The notes: generated by a model not told the origin, from the letters alone. 64,000 nt of DNA from Balaenoptera acutorostrata (GCF_949987535.1 NC_080067.1:2356001-2420000); one strand, 5' to 3'; positions 1-11,739 are shown, numbered from the stretch's first letter. Made by a program: numbers and translations.

Positions 1-221
1 TACAGTCCCGTTCCCTATGGTGGTTCCCTAATGCCCTGAGGGTTCACGCTCTTTCTATGTGTTGATTCTATTAATTAAATTTGTAACTTTCATCGTCATG
101 CTTGCAAGCTGGTTACTCCCTCTTCAGCACTGTGTGTTTTTCAGGCAGGAAGAAGAAGGATAAAGGGGATCAGATAAAGAGTAAAGCTAACAATTCTGTT
201 CCCATTTAAATAGCTTTCCCA

Positions 222-962
222 ACCCTCCTACACTGTTGGTGGGAAGGTAAGTTGGTGCAGCCACTGTGGAGAACAGTATGGAGGTTCCTCAGAAAACTAA
301 AAATAGAGCTACCATGTGATCCAGCAATTCCACTCCTGGGCATATACCCAGACAAAGCTATAATTTGAAAGATACATGCACCCCAATGTTCATAGCAGCA
401 CTATGTACAATAGCCAGGACATGGAAGCAACCTAAATGTCCATCCACAGAGGAATGGATAAAGAAGATGTGGTACATACATACACTGGAATATTACTCAG
501 CCATAAAAAAGAATGAAATAATGCCACTTGCAGCAACATGGATGGAACTAGAGATTATCATCTGAGTGAAGTAAGTCAGAAAGAGAAAGACAAATATCAT
601 ATGATATCGCTTATATATGGAATCTAAAATATGACACAAATGAACTTATCTATGAAACAGAAACAGACTCACAGAGAACATACTTGTGGTTGCCAAGGGG
701 GATGGGGTGTTGGGGGAGGGATGGAGTGGGAGTTTGGGATTAGCAGATGCAAGCTATTATATGTAGAATGGATAAATAACAAGGTCCCACTATATAGCAC
801 AGGGAACTTTATCCAATCTCCTGGGATAAACCATAATTGAAAAGAATACAAAAAAAGAATGTATGTATGTGTATAACTGAGTCACCTTGCTATGCAGCAG
901 AGATTGGCCCAACACTGTCAATCAACTATATTTCAATTAAACAAACAAACAAACAAGTAAAT
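222..962 (+). mobile_element. 5'-truncated L1, ORF2 C-terminus plus 3'UTR
   Basis: The element starts inside the last part of ORF2; residues such as [20 protein letters not shown] are recognisable in the 365-565 frame. It continues through a 3'UTR with a G-rich stretch and ends in an AAAC/AAAT-rich tail. A target-site duplication of 14 bp with one mismatch flanks it (208-221 and 963-976), so the borders are well supported. The ORF2 piece ends at a stop soon after the conserved region and is not a gene. Confidence 0.92.
697..720 (+). other. G-quadruplex-capable tract in L1 3'UTR
   Basis: Four G-runs (5, 4, 5 and 3 Gs) are separated by loops of 1 to 4 bases within 24 bp of the L1 3'UTR. The same position is G-rich in the other L1 3' ends of this lineage in the window (27484-27505 and 36740-36761). 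G4-forming tracts are a known feature of mammalian L1 3'UTRs. Folding is inferred from the pattern only. Confidence 0.6.
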
Positions 963-976
963 AAATAGCTTTCTCA

Positions 977-2476
977 GAAGCCCCATCCAGGGATTCTCTA
1001 TACATCCAGCTGGCCAGGACTCTGTCACACCGTCACCCCTAGTGTAAGGAGTCTGGAAGATGGGTATATTGCTACACTGAAGAACATCAAGATTCTTTCA
1101 GCAAGGAAGAAAGAACAATGGCAACCTACAGTGCCTGCCATAGTTATTAAAGTTTTAACTGAGGTCAGAGGAGGGCACTTCATCGAGGACCAGCAAGCCC
1201 GGGAGGCTAGATTTCTCAGTGAGCATCACAGCGATGTGTGGAAGCTTGAGTAAGAGATCAGCATCCTTCTGGATCAGAGCCCTGGTCCCACCTTCCTGTA
1301 AGTGATCACCTGTTGTACAACCGTGACGGTGTCGTGAGAAGATCACTGAACTTAGAGGCAGAAGAACACCCTGCTTTTGCCACATATAATCTGGGAGACC
1401 TTGGGCAACATATTTTCACAGTCCTTATCAGGAAAATAGTCCTACCCACTCCACAGAATTGGCAAGATCAAAATAACGAATGTGGAAAAGTTTTGTAATC
1501 TACTGACCTGCGCATTTTACTTGTCTCTATGACTTTTAAAAATTAGAAATGGAGACGTATAAATAGAAACTAGCTAATTATTTCCATAAACTTTTAAAAG
1601 TCCATCTAAAATTACATAGGTATATACATTTATAACACTTTAACATTTTGTATATATAAAGTGTATGTTGATGTAGATAATTTTATCACATTATAGCCTG
1701 CACATACACATATGTATGCAGCTGTTTGTTAATGAAATTTTGCGATATCCTTGTAATGGAATGTGGCAGAATTTACAAAGTTCAGTATTAGTACTTAAGC
1801 TTCTAGACCGCACCGGGTTGCTTAATCTACTTCTTGGGTTTATTCCATACTGGGGGGGAAAGAGGGCTTGGAATTATCAGTGTATCTCAACATTAAAACT
1901 GTCATCTCTCCCACTGGAAATATGAGAACAGTGCTGTGTTTTCTAAGATATATGCCAGCAATATTTCAAAATATGATTAACAGTGCCAATACCTTGTGAA
2001 GTTGGGTACATCTTTTCTCGTTTGGTCTTAGTGATGCCGTCTATCTTTGTGAAAGCTGATGTATTAAATAGCTTTTTAAAAGCCTTTTTGTGCCCTTTCT
2101 CTCCCCTCGGTATAGGGCTGTAACTTTCATGGATCATAATGGGAGTTATGCTGGAGCATCTGGGGGTTATGTGGCTTCTGTAGTTAATGGTGATGGACCA
2201 GGCTGGAAGCCACGGCCTGGAGTTCAGGATCCCGTCTCAATTATGTAAGCTCTCATGGTGGGGTGGACGGAAGGTGCCTTTCAGCTGGCCCCCAAATTTG
2301 GAGCTTTTCTACCTTTTATTTTGGCAGAAACCAGTGCACGGACACCTGAATTAAGTGAGATGGAATGACCACAAATTTCATATAAAATTGTATGATATCC
2401 AAAATCCAACATTAGGAGAACTTTCACCCCAAAGATTTATTCTGATATAATCCTGAATTTCAGTTAAAGAGTATAT
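977..2476. other. Single-copy sequence, no gene seen
   Basis: About 1.5 kb between two L1 tails. It is AT-rich around 1550-1720. Reading frames here are short (under 80 codons) and match nothing I recognise. I see no clear repeat, RNA gene or promoter. Confidence 0.6.
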
Positions 2477-2493
2477 GAAAGTTATAACCTTCA

Positions 2494-2672
2494 ATAAACA
2501 ACGAGGTCCTACTGTATCGCACAGGGAACTATATTCAGTATCCTGTGATAAACCATAATGAAAAAGAATATTAAAAAAGAATGTCTGTATATGTATATAA
2601 TGGAGTCACTCTGCTGTACAGCAGAGATTGGCCCAACACTATAAATCAACTATCCTTCAATTAAAAAAAAAA
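2494..2672 (+). mobile_element. L1 3'UTR tail, very short insertion
   Basis: Only the last ~170 bp of an L1 3'UTR and its A-tail. It begins near the segment reading 'aggtcctactgta' and 'cacagggaactatatt' found in every L1 tail of this lineage. The flanks 2477-2493 and 2673-2689 form a 17-bp duplication with two mismatches, so this is a bona fide short retrotransposition event. Confidence 0.9.
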
Positions 2673-2796
2673 GAAAGCTATAACTTTCAGTTAAATGTTA
2701 TGTACACCAGCCCTTGAGAACTAGACAGGAAATACATTTTTCCTAATAGAAAAAAAAAGCCTGCTTATTTTAAAAAATCACACAACTTTTGAGCTG

Positions 2797-2895
2797 GAAA
2801 AGATCTATGTAATGGACTCATTTTATAGATGAGGAAAATGAGGCCCACTGAGGTTAAATTGTTTACCCAAAGTCAGTTAATTCTAATCCCTGACC
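2797..2895 (-). repeat. MIR relic
   Basis: The order 'tagatgaggaaaatgaggcc', an AGGTTAAAT-like block and 'cccaaagtcag' matches the reverse complement of the central MIR core. It is diverged and truncated at both ends. MIR is an ancient tRNA-derived SINE shared by all mammals. Confidence 0.7.
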
Positions 2896-2949
2896 ATGGA
2901 TACAGAAAACATTATGATAATGTGACACTTGATTGCTGAACAAATATAT

Positions 2950-3178
2950 ATGCTTCTTTGGGACAGAAGGGACGCTCAATAAATACTTTTAAAATAAATT
3001 CAATATTCGAGGGCTTAAGTATTAAGAATGGAGCTAACCTAATATAAAAGTTATCAAATTTATTCATGTTTTACTGTACTAGGAAAAGTCAAACTCATAT
3101 AGTCAATGAGGCTTGGTGGGATGTCCACCAGCACATAATAAGAATTGAATAAACATTTGTTGACTGAAGGACGCTTGT
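2950..3178 (+). repeat. Two L2 3'-tail relics
   Basis: Two stretches resemble L2 3' ends: 'gacgctcaataaatac' near 2970 and 'gaataaacatttgttgactg' near 3148. This is the usual L2 terminus with its short simple tail. The sequence between them is AT-rich and unassigned. The call rests on short similarity. Confidence 0.45.
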
Positions 3179-3621
3179 TAAAAGTTTATCATACATGGAA
3201 TGAAATGAGAGTAATTTTTAAGCTACCTTATTTTTTCCTTTGATGATGACTTTTACTATTCTGAACCCCAACCTTGATACAAATGATAGGATATGCCCTT
3301 GGTTATTCTGTCTGGAGTAGATTTCCACTACGTATTTAAAAACCTGCGCTAGTTTCTGAAGAGGAAAAATGAATGTGTCTGCTAATAGTCACACAGGTGC
3401 GCTGGCATGTTTACACGCCCAGGTTGTCTCTTCCCCGATACACAGCCCTGGGCCTGGCCTTCGCCTTCGAACACTTCTCTCACCAGCCTCACTTGACCTC
3501 GTCAGCCTCAACCAGCTCAAGTCTCTACGTATTTCCGTAACGCCTGTCTTGGCACCTTTGGTCTTGCTTTCCTACCCGCTTCAGTCCTCTCCCGCACCTG
3601 ATTTGCCTTCGTGCAAGACTC
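3179..3621. other. Unassigned sequence, pyrimidine-biased
   Basis: No repeat or gene is recognised. The 3420-3610 part is C+T rich and lies in an open frame running into the L1 tail downstream; that frame (3369-3758) mixes unique and L1 sequence and is not a credible gene. Confidence 0.5.
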
Positions 3622-3780
3622 AGGTCCTACTGTACAGCATAGAGAACTATGTTCACTATCCTACGATAAACCATAATGGAAGAGAATATAAAAAAAGCAT
3701 GTATATATGTATAATTGAATCACTTTGCTATACAGCAGACATTAACACAACGTTGTAAATCAACTCTACTTCAATACAAA
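3622..3780 (+). mobile_element. L1 3'UTR tail
   Basis: It carries the same terminal 3'UTR segment as the copies at 2494 and 27254, from 'aggtcctactgtacagc' to the 'aaatcaactctacttcaat' terminus. The A-tail is short. An 8-bp match (AAGACTCA) occurs just upstream and again near 3883, but it is too short to prove a target-site duplication. Confidence 0.85.
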
Positions 3781-3794
3781 TATATATGCTGATA

Positions 3795-3872
3795 AAAATT
3801 CAACTGTACACTTTAAATGGGTGAATTGTTTGGTATGTGAATTATATCGCCATAAAGATTTTATTTTAAGAG
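3795..3872 (+). mobile_element. Older L1 3'-end fragment
   Basis: The run 'tacactttaaatgggtgaat' followed by 'ggtatgtgaattatatc' and an 'ataaag' tail resembles the 3' terminus of an older mammalian L1 (L1MA/L1MB type). It directly abuts the younger L1 tail at 3622-3780. Confidence 0.5.
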
Positions 3873-3889
3873 GAAAAAAGAAGACTCAA

Positions 3890-4394
3890 ATATTTATCAT
3901 CTTCTCTTTTAGACATTACAACCTACCTAAGACTCTTCTCTCTGGGCCCCCGTGCGACCCAAACATGACTACTATTGGTGAAGTTAATGCAAATGTCGGG
4001 ACCCACAGAATGGAGGCCACCCTGGCGGCCTGGCCCGCGTCACGCATCTAAACCGAAGTCAGCCTGTACTTACAGGAAACACCTGCCAAGCAACGCTAAC
4101 ATACACCAATGACAACCCTCCAACTCAGCTTTAGCTGGCCCACCTTATCCTAGAAGAAGGACCTGCCAGCCTGACAGGGGAGTCCCTGACCTCCTGTTCC
4201 CACCTTGCCTCTTCCAGCTCCTGACGAAACTCATTCATGCCCCAGAACCCTGGGGAAGGGTGGTCCGCTGTTCGTGAGGCTCTGTCCCGCCCCTTCCGTG
4301 GACTGTTTTCCTTTGAACAAATGACATCAAACTTGTTACTAAATTGTATTATTGTTGTCACTTTACACTATTATTTCAATTATTTCTATAGGCA
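3890..4394. other. Unassigned single-copy sequence
   Basis: Moderate GC, with no recognised repeat and no coding frame with support. Confidence 0.5.
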
Positions 4395-4535
4395 CCATTT
4401 TCTTTCCCATTAGATTGTGAATCCTGAGAGGGCAGACACCCTGCATTCTATTTATTTGTGTGTCCACAGCAAGGAAGCCCCACTGAATACAGAGTGGGTG
4501 GACAGTAAATATCTGTAACATGAGTGAATGAAAAC
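4395..4535 (+). repeat. L2 3'-end relic
   Basis: The order 'agattgtgaatcctgagagg', 'gcagacacc', 'acagtaaatatctgtaaca' and 'gagtgaatg' follows the 3' end of L2 LINE consensus. It is diverged by age. Confidence 0.6.
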
Positions 4536-4639
4536 TGTCCCCCGCCACAGACCCGACTCCCGGTCCTCTGCACTGGTCCTCTCCTCTCTGTGCATGCAGA
4601 GCACGGGCTAGCAGCCATCGCCACAACACGCCGTAGCTG

Positions 4640-4740
4640 ATTCTATTACTGGCCTCCTTTTACTGAAGGGGAAACTGAGCCTTCTGAGATGTTTAGTGAC
4701 TTTCTCCAAGTCACACAGCGAGGCCCAATGGCCGTGCTGT
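4640..4740 (-). repeat. MIR relic
   Basis: 'ggggaaactgagcc' followed by a GTGACTTTCTCCAAGTCACACAG-like block is the MIR core in reverse orientation. Confidence 0.65.
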
Positions 4741-5250
4741 GGAAAGACTAGGGGAAGAAGCGTGAAACAAGTGGTAGAAGCCACAGCGGTAACAAAACCA
4801 ATCCAAGCCAAGGATATCACGGAAGAAGCCACAGAACAAAAGATCCAAGTGTGTTACCATGTAAAACAAGGAAAGCAGGACAGCCAGACTTGATCCGTCG
4901 CCCAGTCAACTCTGAACGCTGGGGTTTCGTCAGGAAGATGTCTGGATGGAGAATTTCTGCCACCAACCCAGGAACCTTTCCTGGGGCCCTCCACGGGGAC
5001 GGGCATCCTCCTGCTAACCTGAGTCCCGCACGCTGCTGCGCTCTGAGCGCCGCCGGCCACGCTCCCTCCCCGCATTCCATGAGGCTACTTTCCTGCTCTT
5101 CCCTTTCCTTTCTTCTTGCAACCGGCAAGATGTTTCTGTCCCCCAGTTTATTCAGAAGCATCATGTGTTTCTATTCAGTGAAACAGATCAGGGGCATTTT
5201 CTACCACTAAATCAAAAAAAGCTTTCTCCTCCTCCAACTTCAAAGACAAA
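4741..5250. other. Unassigned sequence, overlapping short frames
   Basis: GC-moderate single-copy sequence with open frames on both strands (4817-5164 minus and 4851-5210 plus). They overlap each other and show no recognisable domain or splice context, so they are treated as chance frames. Confidence 0.5.
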
Positions 5251-6240
5251 CCTGCTAATACCCAAAACACTTTCTAGATTTTTTTTTTTTAATGCCTAGA
5301 AATTCACATGACAAAGGAAATAGGAAAAAACCCTCCCCACCTATCTCCTGCGTTTGTGAATATTTACAGCGCCATCATTGTTTATGTTGAGTTCTATTCC
5401 TTTTTGTCAGCTGGCTTCCTTTGTACAGTTTAACTACTTTCTCATCATGCCAAGCTCTCCGTGAATTGTCACAATCGTTAATGGGATATTCTGTGTCAAA
5501 TACTATTTAATTTTAAGGCATTTCTGTCTGCTAACACATTACCAACTGCAAATTTCATTTTGCCAAGGCAAAAAACAATTTGTTTGTTTTATGTTGAAAA
5601 TGGTTTTTCAAGTAAAACCTGATGGTACCCTTATCAAGCACTCTTATCTTTCATTAAACTAATGCTTTCAGACATAATTAAGAAGGGGCTAGAAAACTAA
5701 GTATACTGTAATATGCTGATATTAAAGAAGGCATATCAAAATAAATTTGCAATTGTATCATTACATCAATCTCTACCCTGACTGCAGTAGCATTATAACC
5801 ATAATTAATTAGCTATAGTACAAATTACTAATAAATCTTTAGAAATTAAATGCCTAATTTTTCAAAACCATATGTCTTTGTAAGTTGATTATTTAGAATT
5901 TAGAGGCTTTTTAATTAGGAAGAAATTTATGCAATGCTGTATGTAATCATTAGGAATCAGCTTTTCTGCAATACTTTTGAACATCATCAAAAAATTAAAT
6001 CTTGGGAAAACAGTCTGGGTTAATTACAGTATTTCACTGTCAAAAATCAACATAGAGGTAAAATTTAGAGGTTAATGTGGCCTTTCCATTCCTTTAACTT
6101 CCACCTAGCCTTATGTTCTCAGTGCTGGAATCATTAACCGAATCCAAAAATCAATGAGAGGGGGGAAACCTCCCCCATGATTTATGCCTCTAAGAAAGTT
6201 TTCATTTTATCCAATAGTTTCAGCAAACCTCATCAATCCA
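5250..6240. other. AT-rich repeat-free block, candidate conserved non-coding element
   Basis: About 1 kb without any transposon I recognise, in a window otherwise full of them. Homeodomain-type TAATTA cores occur at 5675-5680, 5802-5807, 5806-5811, 5912-5917 and 6021-6026. Reading frames are all very short. This composition is typical of developmental enhancers that exclude transposons, but conservation cannot be judged from one sequence. Confidence 0.4.
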
Positions 6241-6256
6241 GGTTAAACATTTAACA

Positions 6257-6270
6257 CTCTCTCTCTCTCT
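6257..6270. repeat. (CT)n microsatellite
   Basis: A short CT dinucleotide run followed by T-rich sequence. Confidence 0.8.
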
Positions 6271-7589
6271 TTTTCTTTTTCCTATTCCCTAAGGATAAAG
6301 CAAGGCTATTTCTGAGCCTGGCCATCATTTTGGGTAAGTGATTATTTTGACATAAGACACAAAAGCTGCTTTGTCAGGAGGGTGGGGACATCACTGGGGT
6401 CTAACAAAGGCATTGCTGAAGTGCGACCTCATTATGTGTGTGGGCAAGAGACCCACGGGCCGGGAAGAAGCCCCAGGGGTGAGCCCCTGCTCCCCCAGGG
6501 ACTGCTGCAGGCAGACGTCAAAGCCAAAGCCCTCCTGTGGCCAGGAGGCTGGCTGGGAGGTGCCCGGGGCCACGTCTGCTTCCCGCCTACACTGGGGCCT
6601 GGAGGGAGATGCCTAGAGACACAACAGCGAGAGGGGAATCCTATAAAAACCAGATGATCGCCTATACAATCCAGAGGCCAACTCTCTCTTCCTCCTTGCT
6701 TCACCTCCTCCCACTGTAGCTCTCTGAGGACAGCCCAGCCCAGATGTGTTTTGCATCCGTAGGTGCCACAGGAATGAGGCCAACCAGAGGGAAATGCAAT
6801 TTTGCTCATCGAAGCACTTTTCCTTACGTCGTCCTTTTGAATTCACCTTCCTCCATAAAGAGTTGGGTCCTGAGTTCTCCCAAAGCCAGTGTCCCCTTGC
6901 GGCCCAGGAAACAGAATTATTCTTCCCCACCAGCTCCCAAAGGAGGGAAGTCACCGTTTTCTCCCGTTGGGGTTCCGTGGTGTATCCCCAAGCTGCTTCT
7001 TCATCTGAAGGTCTTCCGGAAAATCTATTGCAGCTCCTGAGCACGTGACTCAAGGGTGTCAATCACTCACAGACGCATTTGTGCTCAGGCAGAACTGGTC
7101 CCTAATTGTCACTGGTACGGGAAAGGAAAGCAACGACAGCATCTCTGTTCACTGTTGCCGGCAGATAACAAACTCGAGATGAAGCCACATTTACCGGGGA
7201 AAAACTGCTTACGCCTACAGAATGAAATCTCAGGCTTTGACAGCTGCTAGGTAAGTAAATGACAATCATTTTATTCTGGGGAAATGCAACACAGCACATC
7301 TTGCACAATGAGACGGAGTTGGTGGCCCGAGGGCGGAGACATCCCGAGTGGTGCATGTTCAGAAGAGTCCCCTAGGAGGAGAAGTAGGGGCGCCAAGCGG
7401 CCTGACAACGGTCCCCTCATCAAAGCAGGGCTCCGTGTGAGCTCACGTGGAAGGTACAGCCCCTGAGAGGGAACTGGAGAAAGTGGCCCTGAATTTTCAA
7501 TTCAGCAGGCGAATACCACACAGGGACCCCGAGGAAGCCCCGTGTGAAAGGCCTCCGCCCGAATCCAGGACACAGACCTTCATCTCATG
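6271..7589. other. Single-copy GC-moderate sequence, no supported gene
   Basis: Several open frames of 60-150 codons overlap on both strands between 6370 and 7470 (for example 6613-7062 minus, 149 codons). None has a recognisable domain, and mutual overlap on opposite strands argues that they come from base composition. No repeat is identified. Confidence 0.45.
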
Positions 7590-7980
7590 TCTGGAGGCTT
7601 CTCACAACCTCCTAACTGGTTTCTTGACTTCCCTCTCCACCTGCGGCCAGAAGAGAAGCCTTCTCAAAGGCTGCTACACTCTGCGGTCCATCAGGGGCCC
7701 CCACCTGCCATCAGAAGCCCTACCTCTCCAGGCTGATGTACAAGGCCTTCCACGCTGGCCCTTGTTCACGTCCCAAACGCATTTCTCCAGGCCCTTCAGA
7801 GGCTCTTCCATCTTTGGTCCCTCTTCTGGCCAACGCCCGCTGATCCTTTAGGTGTCAGCTGAGTTGTTTCCTGCCCCCAGATCCTTCTCTAACTCTGAAC
7901 TGGGCTGGTGACCCTCCTCTCTGTACTCCCTTTGTGTCTCTGGGATAGCTTTATCAGACTCCCTTCCCTCTTCACGTTTT
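7590..7980 (+). repeat. L2-like ancient LINE relic
   Basis: Phrases such as 'acaacctcctaactggtttc' and 'gatcctttaggtgtcagctg' follow an old dispersed LINE that I take to be L2; in that family the first phrase derives from the end of the reverse transcriptase region. It is heavily diverged, so the open frame 7447-7851 over it is incidental. Confidence 0.45.
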
Positions 7981-8180
7981 GTCTCTGGAGTTTTCAAGGT
8001 TGCAGAAACTTGAATCAACTTAAGCTGAAAAGGAAATTCGCTGGACCCTGGATTAGCTCACAAAACTGAAGGAAATGCTGAACCACCAAGCTCAAGGAGA
8101 GCAGAATTAGGGTCCATCCCAGACCCCCAGATTCTACATCAGGGCCTTGAACACTGGTCTTGGTTTGCCCCTATGTTTCT

Positions 8181-8381
8181 TCTTTTTTCTTTAAAATATT
8201 TATTTATCTATTTATTTGGCTGCGCCGGGTCTCAGCTGCGGCACGTGGGATCTTCGTTGCCGAGTGCGGGATCTTTTAGTTGCGGCACGAGGGACCTAGC
8301 TCCCCGACCAGGGATCGTAGCCAGGCCCCCTGCATTGGGAGCGCGGAGTCTTGACCGCTGGTCCACCAGGGAAGACCCTGT
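8181..8381 (-). mobile_element. CHR-type SINE (tRNA-Glu derived)
   Basis: In reverse orientation: an AAAT-rich tail at the left ('atttatttatctatttattt'), then 'ggctgcgccgggtctcagct', a B-box region near 'accagggatcg' and the 5' head 'ccaccagggaag' at the right. The flanks 8169-8180 and 8382-8393 are an identical 12-bp target-site duplication (CCCTATGTTTCT). CHR SINEs are shared by cetaceans, hippos and ruminants. Confidence 0.92.
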
Positions 8382-8679
8382 CCCTATGTTTCTGCTCCCC
8401 GCCTCTGTCTCAGTCTCTCTCCTCTTTTTTGTCGATGATCTGCTGTCCTTTGCCAGAAGGGGCTTAAGCTTGCATTTTCCCCGGTTCTAATGTGAAAGTC
8501 CAGCAAGAATCCTGGTTGCTCCTTCTTGGGTCACCCGCTTGCCCCAAGACCACTAATGATGTCTCTGGCTTAGGGAGGATGTATTATAGGAAGATGGCAA
8601 TCCCATCCAGATTCCCTGTCAAGCTCTTGGGAGGAGGGAAGAGCCTGGCAGAGGACAGAAGGAGAGGAACGGCGGGCTC

Positions 8680-9050
8680 CAACACATGGATCATCTCTTG
8701 TTGCAAAACCCACAAGCACAACATCTCAGTGGGAAAGGTCAATAAGTATTTTTTTGTGCCACTGCAGGTTGGCTGGAGGTTGACCAACGTAGCGCTGACG
8801 GCTCTGCTTTGCACTGCAGGTCAGGCTAGTGGGTTAAATTCAGGCCTGTTCTGTCAACGTGCCTCATTCTGGTGCCCAGGCTGACGGGGCAGTTCTTGTT
8901 AGGGCAGTGACAGGGGTGCAGAGGGGAATGGAAGTCCTTGGTGGATCTCAGGGCCCAGGCTTGGAAGTGGCACACTGAATTCTAGACTGTTCTGTCTGGC
9001 TGAGCACCAAGTCCAGGGCTGGGGATGGGCACCGAGCCTCTGGTGGGAAG
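8680..9050 (+). repeat. Possible ancient dispersed repeat, family unknown
   Basis: The succession 'gcaggtcaggctag', 'ttcaggcctgttctg', 'cattctggtgcccaggctga' and 'ggggcag' resembles an old mammalian interspersed repeat I have met but cannot name with confidence. The open frame 8492-8884 runs into it and is not a credible gene. Confidence 0.3.
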
Positions 9051-9261
9051 CATGGCAAAGTCACAAGGCAAAGGGCACGGATACGGGGTGGGGGGTGAGG
9101 ACGGGGAGTCCAGGGATCCCAATGATTCCCCCTCCTTGTGTCCTGTGCCACGCTCTTCCTTCCACCCAATGAGCCCAATGATTTTTCAAAGGAAGGGTGA
9201 GGTCATTTCCTAAAGAAGGAAGAGGTGCTAAGCGGATAAAACCAGTCACGCCCACACATTC

Positions 9262-9375
9262 TCCTGGTCATGCTGTGCCTTTCATGGGGGCAGGAGACGT
9301 GGCTTATTGACCTGTTTCTAACTCAGTGCTTGGCAGGCAGAAGGCAGTTGAAGATGACCGGTTGAATTGAATAGA
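9262..9375 (+). repeat. Possible L2 3' relic
   Basis: 'tgggggcaggagacgtggct', 'ctcagtgcttggcaggcag' and 'gttgaattgaatag' follow the order of an L2 3' end. Strongly diverged. Confidence 0.4.
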
Positions 9376-11027
9376 AGTGATTTGGGGGTTACAGAGAGGA
9401 CAGACACCCGAACCATCTTCTGTGAAACTCAAAATCTTGCTAGGGAGGCCCAAGTTCATGTGAGTAACTGGCACAAAACACAGAGAAGTATGTGCTCCTT
9501 CGGTTCAGACAACGTGCTCTGGGCGTGATGGGGAGGAAGAGGTGAATTCCAGCTACATATGCTCAGGATGTGTCCCCGGAACAGGTGGGATTCAGGGACA
9601 GCTTTAAAGGGGACGGAAGCAGCTCTGTGACCCGCCAGGTGCTGGCCTGGCAGTGAGGCCGAGGGCTGTCGCCTGGTTCCCACTGCGCACACCTGCAGGG
9701 GACGCGGCACCCCCGTGGTTTCCCGCGCGAGGCTGATTAACCCTCAGAGTTACCCGGCTAGAAGCCGGCAGAGCCCGATTTGGACACAGGAACCTCGCCT
9801 GTCACCTCTTCATTGTCTGTGTCTTGTTTAGTGGCTGACACTTCGTACAGCGGCTCCGTAAGTGTGAACCAATGAGTAGGTACTGGAGCCTGGCTCTCTT
9901 TCTTCAAACCCTTGGCAAAGGGAGAAGTGAGGACAAGGCACTTGAGACAAAGGGACCAGTCTGTGTCCGCTGTAGGAGGAGACAGGGCACGCCCCAGAAA
10001 TGCCCAGGATTTATGTGTGGCCAGGGCAGCATGTGTATGGGGTTCCTGGCAAACCCCAAGGCTGAGAAGGTACGTAGGAGACAAGCACAGGGGTGAGGGT
10101 GTGTGCCTTATTCTGCCTACAAGTAGCCCTTAGGGCCATGGGCACCATAGATGACCACCTAGGTCAAAGTTTATGATGTATAAGGCAACACAGATTGTAG
10201 ATGCTACGCACTATGTAATAATCTGGATCGAGCTCACTGCACACGTTTTTTTACTATCAGCAGATGCAGGAAAGAGGTGCACTTAATTGGGAAAACAATT
10301 TATTTCTTATTCCCTTTTCAGCTTTCTGAATGAAAAGAATTTGGCTAGCTGGTCTTGTCTCCTTAAGAGCATACAGAAGGCTACACTGTCAGGAACTGCT
10401 CTTTTCTGGAGAGGACGCCGACAGGTGACATCACGCGCAAGGCACCGGTGTGAGCACGTCACGCGCCAGCCCCCTCCTGCCACTGCGAGCTCCCGGCTGA
10501 CGAGAGAACAGCCTCAGGTGAGGAGCCTCAGGTCAGCCTCACTCTGGAGAAAGGGGGGCCCGTCCTGGGGGTGGCTGTGATTACAGAGCCCGGGGTCTGA
10601 GGCTTCAAAGAAGAGAGAAAGCTGAGGTGCAGGTCCCTGCCCCAATTTCTAACACCCTGTCATCAAACAACTGCGTAGGACCCTCATCACCTCTGCTTTT
10701 TCACTTCTACAGGCAGGAGTTGAGAGGCAATTTACAATTCTTCACACAAGGCTCTGCCCACACAGAGGACAAATCTGTCATTTTCGGGCCATCCGCTGAC
10801 TCTCACCCCACCCAGTTGGTTCATAGGAAATAACAACAATAAATAAAGCTTGAGTTCAGAGAGGGAGCCCCTGTGCTGACTTTTCAGAAAACAATCAGAC
10901 AATTTAACAAGTGCCGGGAGGTGATGGGGGCTCTGCTGGGGGGCACACAGACCTCAGACAGACATGCTGCGTATTTGGGGTAAACGTGGATTTTGTTGTC
11001 TGTCTTCAGAGGTTGAAGGGACAGAAG
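9376..11027. other. Single-copy sequence with a small CpG-rich patch
   Basis: No repeat is recognised. Around 10410-10515 CpG is locally dense. Short frames at 9758-10133 overlap on both strands and have no domain. Confidence 0.45.
10411..10515. promoter_or_regulatory. CpG-rich patch with two CRE-like motifs
   Basis: TGACATCA at 10427-10434 and CACGTCA at 10455-10461 both resemble ATF/CREB sites. They lie 20 bp apart in a stretch with about ten CpGs in 100 bp, unusual for this AT-leaning, CpG-depleted window. There is no TATA box or associated gene, so regulatory function is only a possibility. Confidence 0.25.
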
Positions 11028-11043
11028 TTAAATGATATTTTGG

Positions 11044-11258
11044 TTGTTGTTGTTCTGTTTTTTTTTCAATGATTTATAAGGTATTTTATTTTATTTTTTA
11101 GGTTCTCATTAGTTATCTGTTTTAGACATAGTTTTGTGTATACGTCAGTCCAAATCTCCCAATTCATCCCTCCCCCTCCCTTCCCCCTTGATAACCATAA
11201 GTTTGTTTTCTACATCTGTGACTCTATTTTTGCTTTGCAAATAAGTTCATCTGTACCA
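11044..11258 (-). mobile_element. L1 3'UTR tail
   Basis: Poly-T at left, then L1 3'UTR in reverse ('cccaattcatccctccccct', 'taagtttgttttctacatct'). It stops at 'aagttcatctgtacca'. The flanks 11028-11043 and 11259-11275 match as an imperfect target-site duplication (TTAAATGATATTTTGG type, one mismatch and one indel). Confidence 0.88.
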
Positions 11259-11281
11259 TTAAATAATATTTTTGGAGAATC

Positions 11282-11739
11282 TATCCTAACAGCCAACTAA
11301 AAAATGATCTTATAAACCTGTGTGGTCTAATACGGTAGCCACTGCTACAGGTGACTTTTAAAATTTATACTGATAAAAATGAAATGAAATTAAACCTTTA
11401 GTTCCTCCTCTACCATACTGGGTGGTATAGACACAAAGCATTTCCCTAAGCACAAAGGTGGTTGGGGCTATGGGCCTGGGCTGCTATAAGCTAATGGTCG
11501 TCATCCTCTCTTGCATGGGCGAGCCCTGGGTTCTACCAAGTTGATGTCCGGGAAAATTACTGGAGAATAGCAGCGGCTATCAGCACAGGGGCTACCGAAT
11601 CCAGTAAGCAAATTGCCTTTTCATTTATTAGGTTCAGAAAGGGCCTTCCTGCTGAGAACCCACGTCCTCTCCAAGCAGAACACCCGCTGTCCATCCCAGG
11701 TCGTGGGCTGCAGAGAGAAACCACGTGGTGAAGGAGAAA
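11282..11739. other. Unassigned single-copy sequence
   Basis: No gene or repeat is recognised. Confidence 0.5.

Noticed and set aside
6371..7062. Overlapping frames up to 149 codons
   Set aside because: They overlap on opposite strands, lack domains and splice context, and fit GC-driven chance openness.
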